Of a stretch of 64,000 nucleotides of DNA, positions 54,128-63,899 are shown one piece after another. Source of the stretch: Alphaproteobacteria bacterium. GTDB taxonomy: Bacteria > Pseudomonadota > Alphaproteobacteria > Micropepsales > Micropepsaceae. The notes under the pieces are model-generated. The model worked only from the letters and a program-made list of their open reading frames with translations. It had not been told where the DNA came from and did not search any database. Position 1 is the stretch's first letter, and every line of letters begins with the position of its first letter. The position numbers were made by a program, and so were the translations under genes. The stretch is from contig JACKLF010000001.1 in assembly GCA_024236055.1 (NCBI GenBank), positions 124,001 through 188,000 on the forward strand. Reading direction: 5' to 3'.

Positions 54128-54769
54128 ATGATGCCGCGCGCGGTCAGATTTCTCCTTAGCATACTTCTGCTGGTGTTTATGGCAGGGGTGGGGCAGGCCG
54201 TGGCCGCGCCGCTCAAGATATTGGCGCTGGGTTCCAGCCTGACCCAGGGCTATGGCCTGCCGCCGGGCACCGAATTTCCCGTCCAGCTTCAGGCGGCGCT
54301 GAAGAAAAGCGGCATCGATGCCACCGTCATCAATGCCGGCGTGTCGGGCGATACCAGCGCGGGCGGCCTGGCGCGGCTGGACTGGTCGCTGGCCGATCAT
54401 CCCGATGCGGTGATCCTGGAGCTGGGGTCCAACGACATGCTGCGCGGCATCGCCCCGGCAGAGACGGAAAAGAACCTGTCCGCCATTCTGGAAAAGCTGA
54501 AAGCCGCGCACATCAGGGTGCTGCTGACCGGCATGAAGGCCCAGCAAAATCTGGGCAAGGAATATTACACCGCCTTCGACGCCATCTATCCGCGCCTGGC
54601 GAAGAAATACGGCGTGCTGTTCTATCCCTTTTTCCTGGATGGCGTGGCGATGAACCCGAAGCTGAACCAGGATGACGGCATGCATCCCAATCCGGCCGGG
54701 GTGAAGGTGATCGTCGCGCGCATGCTGCCTTTGGTGAAAAAGCTGGTCGCCGCGGCGGAGACCAACTGA
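54128..54769 (+). CDS. Exported SGNH esterase, TesA/arylesterase-like
   Basis: A 213-residue exported SGNH hydrolase. The signal peptide ends near residue 27. Block I is LALGSSLTQGYGLP (catalytic S37; the usual Asp of GDSL is Ser here), block II NAGVSGDTSAGG, block III ELGSNDMLRG, and block V DDGMHPNPAG with catalytic Asp/His. Gene order matches E. coli tesA divergent from ybbA-ybbP. Only 24 bases separate it from the ATPase start. An alternative ATG lies at 54131. Confidence 0.88.
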   Translation: MMPRAVRFLLSILLLVFMAGVGQAVAAPLKILALGSSLTQGYGLPPGTEFPVQLQAALKKSGIDATVINAGVSGDTSAGGLARLDWSLADHPDAVILELGSNDMLRGIAPAETEKNLSAILEKLKAAHIRVLLTGMKAQQNLGKEYYTAFDAIYPRLAKKYGVLFYPFFLDGVAMNPKLNQDDGMHPNPAGVKVIVARMLPLVKKLVAAAETN

Positions 54770-56274
54770 TGCTGCGCAAGCTGCTTTCGGTCGGCGGATT
54801 TACGCTGGCTTCGCGCATCACCGGCTTTGTCCGCGATGCGCTGCTGGCCTGGATCATGGGCAAGGGCATCCTGTCGGACGCGTTCCTGGTGGCGTTCCTG
54901 TTCCCCAACAATTTTCGCGCCATCTTCGGCGAGGGCACGATAAACCCCGCCTTCCTGCCGCGCTATGCCGCGCTGCATGCCAAGGAGCGGAAGGCCGAGG
55001 CGGCGCGCTTCGCCGACCAGATATTTTCCTGGCAGATGGCGGCGCAGGCGGTGATCCTGGTGCTGGCCATGCTGTTCATGCCCCAGCTGATCACACTGGT
55101 CTCGCCCGGCTTTGTCGACAATCCCGAGCAATTCGCCCTGACCGTGTCGCTGGCGCGCGTCACCTTTCCCTATCTGATCCTGACCCTGGTGGTGGTGCAG
55201 CTTTCGGCGATGTTGAACGCCATCGACCGTTTCTGGGCGGCGGCGGCCTGGTCGAACCTGCTCAATCTTTCCATGATCGCCACCCTGATCGGCTGGCACT
55301 GGTTTCCCAACGCCGCCTATGCCGCCGCCTGGGGCGTGCTGCTGGGCGGAGTGGCGCAGCTTGTCTTCATCCTGTGGGCGGGCTGGAAGGAAGGGCTGTG
55401 GCTGCGCCTGACCCTGCCGCGCTGGACGCCTGAGGTGCGGGAGTTTTTTGTCGCCTTCGGCGCGGTGACGGTGGGCGCGGCCAGTGTGGTGATCGCCCCC
55501 TTCATCGACACGGTGATTGCGAGCCTGTTGCCCACCGGCAGCCGGACGGTTCTGTATTACGGCGACCGCATCAACCAGTTGCCGCTGGGGGTGCTGGGCA
55601 TCGCGCTGGGCACGGTGCTGCTGCCGGAAATGTCGGCGCGGCTGGCGCGCGGCGACCGCGCAGGGTCCGACCGGGCGCAGAACCGTTCCGCCGCCATGAC
55701 CCTGTTGCTGACGCTGCCCTTTGTCTGCGCCTTCATCGCAATTCCGGGCACGATCATGCGCGCCATCTTCGCCCATGGCGCCTTCGACCAAGGCGCGGCC
55801 ACGCTGGCGGCCCAGGTGCTGGCGGCTTATGGCCTGGGTCTGCCGGCGATGGCGCTGCTGCGGATCGTGTCGTCCACCTTCTATGCCCGGCATGATACGG
55901 TCACGCCCATGCGCGCCACGGTGATCGCGATGACCTGCAATATCGCGCTGAAATTCGTTTTGGTCTGGGGGCTGGGCATTGGGGTGGCGGGCATCGCACT
56001 GAGCACCGCCTTTGGCGCCTGGATCAATGTCGGCATGCTGACCTGGTATGGCCGCAGCCGCGCGCTGCTGGCGATCGAGACGGTCTTCATCCGTGCACTG
56101 CCGGTGGCGCTTCTGGCGGCGCTGGCCTGCGGGGCCGGGGCCTGGATCGGTGTCGACCTGGTGGGCAAGCATGGCGACATACCCGCCCTGGCTGCCGCCA
56201 TCGCGATCGCGGCGCTGTTCTATGGCGCGGTGCTGGCGGTGTTCCGCAAGTCGCTGCCATTGCGCCAGGCCTGA
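54769..56274 (+). CDS. murJ: Lipid II flippase MurJ
   Basis: A 501-residue MOP-superfamily protein with about 14 membrane segments. FTLASRITGFVRDALLAWIMG carries the conserved Arg residues of the N-terminal helix, and NNFRAIFGEGTINPAFLPRYA is another MurJ signature. It flips lipid II across the inner membrane for peptidoglycan synthesis. The ATG overlaps the esterase stop by one base (TGATG), and thpR follows at four bases. Confidence 0.94.
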   Translation: MLRKLLSVGGFTLASRITGFVRDALLAWIMGKGILSDAFLVAFLFPNNFRAIFGEGTINPAFLPRYAALHAKERKAEAARFADQIFSWQMAAQAVILVLAMLFMPQLITLVSPGFVDNPEQFALTVSLARVTFPYLILTLVVVQLSAMLNAIDRFWAAAAWSNLLNLSMIATLIGWHWFPNAAYAAAWGVLLGGVAQLVFILWAGWKEGLWLRLTLPRWTPEVREFFVAFGAVTVGAASVVIAPFIDTVIASLLPTGSRTVLYYGDRINQLPLGVLGIALGTVLLPEMSARLARGDRAGSDRAQNRSAAMTLLLTLPFVCAFIAIPGTIMRAIFAHGAFDQGAATLAAQVLAAYGLGLPAMALLRIVSSTFYARHDTVTPMRATVIAMTCNIALKFVLVWGLGIGVAGIALSTAFGAWINVGMLTWYGRSRALLAIETVFIRALPVALLAALACGAGAWIGVDLVGKHGDIPALAAAIAIAALFYGAVLAVFRKSLPLRQA

Positions 56275-56278
56275 TGCC

Positions 56279-56851
56279 ATGCGCCTTTTCGTTGCCCTGT
56301 CCATTCCCGATACCGTCGCCGCCTCGCTGGCGCTGATCCAGGGCGGGGTGCCGGGCGCGCGCTGGCAGACGCGCGAACAGATGCACCTGACGCTGCGCTT
56401 CATCGGCGAGGTGGATGGCCGCGACATGGCGGCGATCAAGGACGCGCTGGCCGGGATCGACGCACCCGCCTTCACGCTGGAGTTGCATGGCGTGGGCCAG
56501 TTCGGCAACAGCCGGCCGCACAGCATCTGGGCGGCGGCGCGGCCCAATCCGGCGCTCGATCACCTGCAGCGCAAGGTGGACGCCGCCATCCGCCGCGTCG
56601 GCCAGCCGCAGGACGCGCACAAGTTCACGCCGCATGTCACCCTGGCGCGGATGCGCCATCCCGACATGGACCGGCTGCGCGCCTGGCTGGGCCATAACGG
56701 CCTTTACACCAGCGCGCCGTTTGATGTGGAGGGCTTTCACCTTTATTCCAGCCGGCTGACAAGCGACGGCAGCATCTATCGCGTGGAAGAGGATTTTCCG
56801 CTGCGGGTGTTCGAGGACTATGGTGACGGTGATGACGAAACTGGCGATTGA
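56279..56851 (+). CDS. thpR: RNA 2',3'-cyclic phosphodiesterase
   Basis: A 190-residue 2H phosphoesterase of the LigT/ThpR family. The two catalytic tetrad motifs are H36-L-T38 (HLTLRF) and H119-V-T121 (HVTLARM). It opens 2',3'-cyclic phosphates of RNA in vitro; the in vivo role is unclear. It overlaps the following dehydratase gene by 32 bases and follows murJ by four. Confidence 0.92.
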   Translation: MRLFVALSIPDTVAASLALIQGGVPGARWQTREQMHLTLRFIGEVDGRDMAAIKDALAGIDAPAFTLELHGVGQFGNSRPHSIWAAARPNPALDHLQRKVDAAIRRVGQPQDAHKFTPHVTLARMRHPDMDRLRAWLGHNGLYTSAPFDVEGFHLYSSRLTSDGSIYRVEEDFPLRVFEDYGDGDDETGD

Positions 56852-57140
56852 CGAACTGAAACAGGCGCTCAAGCGCCTGCCGGACTGGGAACTGGCGCGT
56901 GAGCGCGAGGCGATCCGCCGCCGCTTCACCTTTGTCGATTTCGATGCGGCCTTTGCCTTCATGGCCCGCTGCGCCCTTGTTGCGGCCAAGATGGACCACC
57001 ATCCCGAATGGTCGAATGTCTACAACCGGGTGGACGTGACGCTGGCCACCCATGACGCGGGCGGGGTCACGCAGAAGGACATTGAACTGGCCCAGGCGAT
57101 GGACGGGTTCGCCGTCAGCGTTGGCGTGCGCCACGGCTGA
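56820..57140 (+). CDS. 4a-hydroxytetrahydrobiopterin dehydratase (PCD/DCoH)
   Basis: A 106-residue pterin dehydratase (102 if ATG 56832 is used). The family motif MDHHPEWSNVYNRVDVTLATHD (HHP and NxVxVxLxTHD) is complete. It recycles the oxidised pterin from aromatic amino acid hydroxylases, although no such hydroxylase is in the window. The first 32 bases overlap the end of thpR. Neither candidate start has a good Shine-Dalgarno site. Confidence 0.92.
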   Translation: MVTVMTKLAIDELKQALKRLPDWELAREREAIRRRFTFVDFDAAFAFMARCALVAAKMDHHPEWSNVYNRVDVTLATHDAGGVTQKDIELAQAMDGFAVSVGVRHG

Positions 57141-57206
57141 CGGAACCGGGATCAGGAACCGCTTTGGCACGGAACCCGTTTGGAACGGGTAGCGATGGAG
57201 CGTGCC

Positions 57207-57371
57207 ATGCATCTTCCCCATCCCGAAGCGGGGCCTGTCATGACCGGCGCCGTGCTGCTGGCGGTATTGCTGGTTGCGGGCCTGGCTGGTTTCTATGCCT
57301 GGGACATATGGCTGGGCCAGATGTCAGGGCCGCCGGCCAGCCATGTCACCCTTCAGTTCAAGAAGAGCTAA
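57207..57371 (+). CDS. Small single-span membrane protein, 54 aa
   Basis: A 54-residue protein with one hydrophobic span (MTGAVLLAVLLVAGLAGFYAW) and a short polar tail. ATG 57207 has GGAG six bases before it, which favours this start over ATG 57195. I do not recognise a family. Its stop overlaps the stop of the tiny minus-strand gene next to acs by four bases (57368-57371). Confidence 0.5.
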   Translation: MHLPHPEAGPVMTGAVLLAVLLVAGLAGFYAWDIWLGQMSGPPASHVTLQFKKS

Positions 57372-57529
57372 GCGCGAAAGCCGATCCGGTCGGCCACCAT
57401 CAGCGCCACCGACGCACCCAGCGGCGTCAGCGCCACCGCCAGGATGAACCACAGCGCCGGGTTGCGGCCATGGATCTTGGCCCAATAGGCCAGCCCCATG
57501 GCGGCAAGAAAATAGAGAAAAACCAGCAC
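57368..57529 (-). CDS. Small membrane protein downstream of acs, 53 aa
   Basis: A 53-residue frame with GTG start one base after the acs stop. It reads LVFLYFLAAMGLAYWAKIHG, then NPALWFILAVALTPLGASVA: two hydrophobic helices around a short basic loop. A YWAKxxGRNP turn followed by a hydrophobic stretch looks like the widespread small bacterial membrane proteins. Its composition is far from random for this frame and it has no internal stops. Co-transcription with acs is likely. Function unknown. Confidence 0.55.
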   Translation of the reverse strand: MLVFLYFLAAMGLAYWAKIHGRNPALWFILAVALTPLGASVALMVADRIGFRA

Positions 57530-57530
57530 G

Positions 57531-59468
<1,938 letters not shown>

Positions 59469-59540
59469 ATCTGGCGCTCTATTTGGGCTTTCCTCGGGCG
59501 CGATGGTGCTATGATCCACCCATCAACCGCAAGGCATCTT

Positions 59541-60287
59541 ATGCAACTTCAGCTTTCGACCTGGCCGGAAATCGAGGCCCATCTGGCCAAATCGCGGGCA
59601 ATCCTGATTCCCATCGGCTCGACGGAGCAGCACGGCCCAAATGGTCTTCTGGGCACCGATGCCCTGTGCCCGGAGATCATCGCGCGGCGCGCCGGCGATG
59701 CGGCCGGCATTCTGGTCGCGCCCACCTTCAATGTCGGCCAGGCCCAGCATCACATGGCATTTGCCGGCACCATCACGCTGCGCCCCAGCACCATGATCGC
59801 GGCGATGATGGACTGGGCGCAAAGCCTGCGCCGCCACGGCTTCGAAAAGCTGTACTGGCTGAACGGGCATGGCGGCAACATCGCCACCATCACTGCCGCC
59901 TTCAGCGAAATCTATCATGGTGTGAGCTTTGCGGGCGCCGGTCACAACCAGCCGCCGCTGCGCTGTTCTCTTCGCAACTGGTGGGAGCTGCCGGGCGTGA
60001 TGGATGTGTGCCGCCAGCTTTTCCCGGTGGGCGAGGGCAGCCATGCCACCCCGTCCGAAGTCTCGGTCACCTGGTTCGGCTATCCCGAGGCGGCCCGGCA
60101 GGTCGCGATGAGCCCGCGCATCGCCCCCAACGGTCCCATCCTGGATGCGGAGGATTTTCGCCGCCGCTATCCCGATGGGCGCATGGGCTCGGACCCGTCC
60201 CAGGCCAGCGCCGCGGCGGGCGAAAAGATCGTCAGCGCGGCGGTCAAGGCGCTGATCGCCGAGTTCAACCAGTTCGCGGCGGACTAG
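59541..60287 (+). CDS. Creatininase-family amidohydrolase
   Basis: A 248-residue protein of the creatininase/mycofactocin-MftE-like group. ILIPIGSTEQHGPNGLLGTDAL contains the metal-binding Glu, His and Asp residues. WLNGHGGNIATI is the second metal-binding motif. The GEGSHATPSEVS segment provides further ligands. The family includes creatinine amidohydrolases and 3-dehydro sugar or formamide hydrolases; the substrate is unknown. ATG 59541 has AAGG six bases upstream. An ATG 30 bases earlier overlaps nothing and is possible. Confidence 0.85.
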   Translation: MQLQLSTWPEIEAHLAKSRAILIPIGSTEQHGPNGLLGTDALCPEIIARRAGDAAGILVAPTFNVGQAQHHMAFAGTITLRPSTMIAAMMDWAQSLRRHGFEKLYWLNGHGGNIATITAAFSEIYHGVSFAGAGHNQPPLRCSLRNWWELPGVMDVCRQLFPVGEGSHATPSEVSVTWFGYPEAARQVAMSPRIAPNGPILDAEDFRRRYPDGRMGSDPSQASAAAGEKIVSAAVKALIAEFNQFAAD

Positions 60288-60565
60288 CCGCGCTCCCGAT
60301 CGGCCAGTGCCTGCCACTTGCCCATTTCCAGATATTTCAGCTCGCGCAACAGCCGGATGGTCGGCTTGAGCATGAAGAACAGCGAGCCGACCAGGAAACA
60401 CCACAGCGCGTCCGTTTCGGTTGCCTTCCAGAAGAACAGCACGCTGCCGGTGGTGAACAGCGCGCAGGCCAGGAAGTCCACCGCCGTGTACCAGACCTCG
60501 AACAGCGCATAGATGCGCTGATGTTCCGGCGAAAGGTTCCGGTTTTCGGGGCTGAACATGGCCAT
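60284..60565 (-). CDS. YrhK-domain membrane protein
   Basis: A 93-residue protein with two hydrophobic segments. The core RIYALFEVWYTAVDFLACALFTTGSVLFFW and the second span LVGSLFFMLKPTIRLLRELKYL match the YrhK-like domain, of unknown function. ATG 60565 is preceded by AGGGAT at six bases; an ATG two codons later is also possible. Its stop overlaps the creatininase-family stop by three bases. Confidence 0.82.
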   Translation of the reverse strand: MAMFSPENRNLSPEHQRIYALFEVWYTAVDFLACALFTTGSVLFFWKATETDALWCFLVGSLFFMLKPTIRLLRELKYLEMGKWQALADRERG

Positions 60566-60640
60566 GGCGGTATCCCTGTTGCTGGTGTCCTCTGTGGTGT
60601 AACGCCCAGCCTAGCCCCCAAATCCGGTCTCTTAAACCGT

Positions 60641-60670
60641 TTGCGGCAGGCGGGGCGGCGGCGTTATGGT
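60641..60670 (+). promoter_or_regulatory. Predicted thiC promoter
   Basis: TTGCGG, an 18-base spacer and TATGGT place the transcription start at about 60677, exactly where the TPP aptamer begins. The -35 match is weak. Confidence 0.4.
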
Positions 60671-60676
60671 GCGCGC

Positions 60677-60792
60677 TTCCCGGGGGTGGCTGCCCGGCCT
60701 GGTCTGGCGGCCTGAGATCGCAATTCCGCGAATCCCTTTGAACCTGATCCGGCCCCCCTTCGGCTCCCGAAGAAGACCGGCGTAGGGAGAGG
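60677..60792 (+). promoter_or_regulatory. TPP (THI-element) riboswitch upstream of thiC
   Basis: The conserved blocks are present in order: a CCCGGGGGTG-type 5' arm, GCCTGAGATCG, then the core CCCTTTGAACCTGATCCGG, a P3-like region with a TTCG loop, and the closing AGGGAGAGG. Ligand-bound folding pairs the 5' CTTCCC region with the GGGAGAGG that is also the thiC Shine-Dalgarno site, four bases before ATG. So translational repression by thiamine pyrophosphate is expected. Confidence 0.93.
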
Positions 60793-60795
60793 CAA

Positions 60796-62610
60796 ATGAA
60801 CAAACCCATTCTCGACAAGTCCATCGCGATCAGCCGCGGCGCGCTGCCCGGTTCGCGCAAGGTTATGGAAGGCGGCGTGCCCTTCCGCGAGGTGCCGCTG
60901 TCGGGCGGCGAAGCGCCGGTGCGCCTGTACGACACCTCCGGCCCCTATACCGACGACAGTGTCGAGATCGACATCGATCGCGGCCTTGCCGCCCTGCGCC
61001 GTGACTGGATCGTGGCGCGCGGCGATGTGGAGGAATATCAGGGCCGTGCCCGCAAGCCCGAGGATGACGGGCTGAAGGCGGGCGAAAAGCTGACCGTGCC
61101 CCAGTTCGACCGCAAGGACATTCCGTTGCTGCGCGCAAAGCCGGGCCGCAACGTCACCCAGCTGCATTATGCGCGGCAGGGCATCATCACCGAGGAGATG
61201 AAGTATATCGCCGCGCGCGAAAACCTGGGCCGCAGCGCGTTGGCCGACGGCAACAGCTTTGGCGCCGCCATCCCCGATCACATCACGCCCGAATTCGTGC
61301 GGGACGAGGTGGCGCGCGGCCGCGCCATCATCCCGTCCAACATCAACCATCCCGAAACCGAGCCGATGATCATCGGCCGCAACTTCCTGACCAAGGTGAA
61401 TGCCAATATCGGCAATTCGGCCGTCACCAGCGGCATCGCCGAGGAAGTGGAAAAGCTGGTCTGGTCGATCCGCTGGGGCGCCGACACGGTGATGGACCTG
61501 TCGACCGGCCGCCACATTCACACCATCCGCGAATGGATCGTGCGCAATTCGCCGGTGCCGATCGGTACCGTGCCGATCTATCAGGCGCTGGAAAAGTGCG
61601 GCGGCATCGCCGAGGAACTGACCTGGGACCTGTACCGCGACACGCTGATCGAACAGTGCGAGCAGGGGGTGGACTATTTCACCGTCCATGCCGGGGTGCG
61701 CCTGGCGCATATCCCGCTGACGGCGGACCGGGTCACCGGCATCGTCTCGCGCGGCGGCTCGATCCTGGCCAAATGGTGCCTGGCCCATCACAAGGAGAAT
61801 TTCCTCTACACCCACTTCGAGGACATCTGCGAAATCCTCAAACAGTATGACGTGTCGTTCAGCTTAGGGGATGGCCTGCGGCCCGGCTCGACCGCCGACG
61901 CCAACGACGCGGCCCAGTTTGCCGAGCTGGACACGCTGGGCGAGCTGAACCGCATCGCCCAACGCCACGATGTCCAGGTGATGATCGAAGGCCCCGGCCA
62001 TGTGCCGATGCACAAGATCAAGGAGAACATGGACCGGCAGCTGGCATCCTGCGACGAGGCGCCCTTTTATACGCTTGGGCCGCTGACCACCGATGTCGCG
62101 CCGGGTTATGACCACATCACCAGCGCCATCGGCGCGGCAATGATCGGCTGGTTCGGCACCGCGATGCTTTGTTATGTCACGCCCAAGGAGCATCTGGGCC
62201 TGCCCGACCGGGACGATGTGAAACAGGGCGTCATCGCCTATCGCATCGCCGCCCATGCCGCCGACCTGGCCAAGGGTCATCCCGCCGCGCGCATCTGGGA
62301 CGACGCGATGAGCAAGGCGCGGTTCGAGTTCCGCTGGCGCGACCAGTTCGCCCTGGCGCTCGATCCGGAGACCGCCCAGTTCTATCACGACGAGACGCTG
62401 CCGGCCGAAGGCGCCAAGGTGGCGCATTTCTGTTCCATGTGCGGGCCGAAATTCTGTTCCATGAAGATCAGCCAGGAAGTGCGCGACGCGGCGAAGGGCA
62501 AGAACGATACGCTGTCGACCGCCGAAATCCGCGCCGCGATGGAAAAGAAGTCGGAAGAGTTCAAACAGTCCGGCGGCGAGATTTACCTGCACAAGCCCGC
62601 GGCGGAATGA
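60796..62610 (+). CDS. thiC: Phosphomethylpyrimidine synthase ThiC
   Basis: A 604-residue radical-SAM enzyme that rearranges aminoimidazole ribotide to HMP-phosphate, the pyrimidine part of thiamine. The [4Fe-4S] ligands are C546, C549 and C554 in the motif CSMCGPKFC (CxxCx4C). GPGHVPMHKIKENMDRQ and TTDVAPGYDHITSAIGAA are further diagnostic stretches. ATG 60796 follows GGGAGAGG at three bases. It is under the TPP riboswitch and overlaps the next gene by four bases. Confidence 0.97.
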   Translation: MNKPILDKSIAISRGALPGSRKVMEGGVPFREVPLSGGEAPVRLYDTSGPYTDDSVEIDIDRGLAALRRDWIVARGDVEEYQGRARKPEDDGLKAGEKLTVPQFDRKDIPLLRAKPGRNVTQLHYARQGIITEEMKYIAARENLGRSALADGNSFGAAIPDHITPEFVRDEVARGRAIIPSNINHPETEPMIIGRNFLTKVNANIGNSAVTSGIAEEVEKLVWSIRWGADTVMDLSTGRHIHTIREWIVRNSPVPIGTVPIYQALEKCGGIAEELTWDLYRDTLIEQCEQGVDYFTVHAGVRLAHIPLTADRVTGIVSRGGSILAKWCLAHHKENFLYTHFEDICEILKQYDVSFSLGDGLRPGSTADANDAAQFAELDTLGELNRIAQRHDVQVMIEGPGHVPMHKIKENMDRQLASCDEAPFYTLGPLTTDVAPGYDHITSAIGAAMIGWFGTAMLCYVTPKEHLGLPDRDDVKQGVIAYRIAAHAADLAKGHPAARIWDDAMSKARFEFRWRDQFALALDPETAQFYHDETLPAEGAKVAHFCSMCGPKFCSMKISQEVRDAAKGKNDTLSTAEIRAAMEKKSEEFKQSGGEIYLHKPAAE

Positions 62611-63794
62611 TGCTGGCCAGGATCGCCTTGCTTCTGGCGGTCCTGGCGCTTGGTTTGCCTGCAGCCGCAGATGCCGCGCCGTCGGCCTGTGCGGTGCTGG
62701 CGCGTCAGGTCGATCAGGCCGGGCCAAAAAACAGCAAAGCCCCGGTCTTTGTCGTCAGCTATCCCACCGCTACCGACAAGGCGCTGAAAGATGTCGCCTT
62801 CCTCTATGACAATGCCGCCGCCACGCTGGCGCTGACCGGCTGCGGCGACGCCGCCCACGCCGGGCGCATCGGCGATGCCATTCTGGCGGCGCTGGATCAC
62901 GACCGTTTCTGGAAGGACGGCCGGTTGCGCAACGGCACTTTGGCCGGGCCGGTCGCAATCCCTGTCGCGCTGGGCGGGTGGCAGGGCAAGGACGGCTGGG
63001 TGGAGGACGGCTACCAGGCCGGCAGCGATACCGGCAACATGGCCTGGGCAATGCTGGCGCTGCTGGGCCTGCATCATGCCGGAGCAGGGGACAGGTATCT
63101 GCATGGTGCGGAGCGCATCGCGCGGTTCGTTGAAAGGTCGTTCTCGAATCCCGGTTTTACCGGCGGCGCCTTCGGCGGCGAGCCCGATCCCCAGCGCAAC
63201 ACATGGAAGTCGACCGAGCACAATGTCGACCTGGCCGCCGCCTTCGCCGCGCTGGCCCGCGCCACCCATAGCGATCATTGGGCGCTGCGCGCGCGCCAGG
63301 CTCGTGCATTCGTCGATGCCATGTGGCGCAGGGACTGCGGCTGCTTTGCCGTGGGCACCGGGCTGGATGGCAAAACCCTGAACACCTTCCTGGCGCTGGA
63401 CGCGCAGATCTGGCCGCTGCTGGCGTTCGGCACGAAGGCATATGGTCATGCGCTGACGGTGGCGCGGGAACGCATGACGGTGGATGGCGGCTTTGCCTAT
63501 AGCCAGGCGCGCGGCGGGGTGTGGACCGAAGGCACCGCCCAGGCCGCATTGCTGGCAAAGGTCATGGGCCGTCCCAAGGATGCCGCGCGACTGACGGCAA
63601 TCGTCGAAAAGGCCCGCGCGCCGGACGGCGCCTATTATGCCAGCGACCGCGATGCCGCCACCGGCTTTCGCCTGGACACCGACACATCGCAGGAGCGGCG
63701 CTACTTCCACATTCCCCATCTTGGCGCCACCGCCTGGGCCGCATTGGCCGCACGGGGATTCAATCCCTTCACATTTTCCGCGGCGGGCCGCTGA
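62607..63794 (+). CDS. Exported alpha/alpha-toroid (six-hairpin glycosidase-like) protein
   Basis: A 395-residue exported protein (signal peptide to about residue 24). The rest has the repeated helical hairpin pattern of (alpha/alpha)6 toroids. NTWKSTEHNVDLAAAFAALA, DCGCFAVGTGLDGKTLNTFLALDAQIWPLLAF and GVWTEGTAQAALLAK resemble conserved positions of six-hairpin glycosidase-like proteins. A polysaccharide-active enzyme is plausible but not shown. It is coupled to thiC by an ATGA overlap, so it shares riboswitch control, which is hard to reconcile with a pure polysaccharide role. Confidence 0.68.
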   Translation: MMLARIALLLAVLALGLPAAADAAPSACAVLARQVDQAGPKNSKAPVFVVSYPTATDKALKDVAFLYDNAAATLALTGCGDAAHAGRIGDAILAALDHDRFWKDGRLRNGTLAGPVAIPVALGGWQGKDGWVEDGYQAGSDTGNMAWAMLALLGLHHAGAGDRYLHGAERIARFVERSFSNPGFTGGAFGGEPDPQRNTWKSTEHNVDLAAAFAALARATHSDHWALRARQARAFVDAMWRRDCGCFAVGTGLDGKTLNTFLALDAQIWPLLAFGTKAYGHALTVARERMTVDGGFAYSQARGGVWTEGTAQAALLAKVMGRPKDAARLTAIVEKARAPDGAYYASDRDAATGFRLDTDTSQERRYFHIPHLGATAWAALAARGFNPFTFSAAGR

Positions 63795-63820
63795 TTCGCG
63801 CATGCCACGATTCCGCCGCC

Positions 63821-63870
63821 ATTGGGCGCGGCAGATCCGGATGGGAACAAAAGCCCGCGCCCAATCGTTT
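63821..63870 (+). terminator. Inverted repeat, possible terminator after the toroid gene
   Basis: A perfect 11-bp repeat (63821-63831 with 63855-63865) with a 23-base loop, followed by CGTTT. The T run is short, so termination is uncertain; it may instead be a regulatory site for the next gene. Confidence 0.4.
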
Positions 63871-63899
63871 CCGGCTCATTGCAAGAAGGAGAGCCGAAC

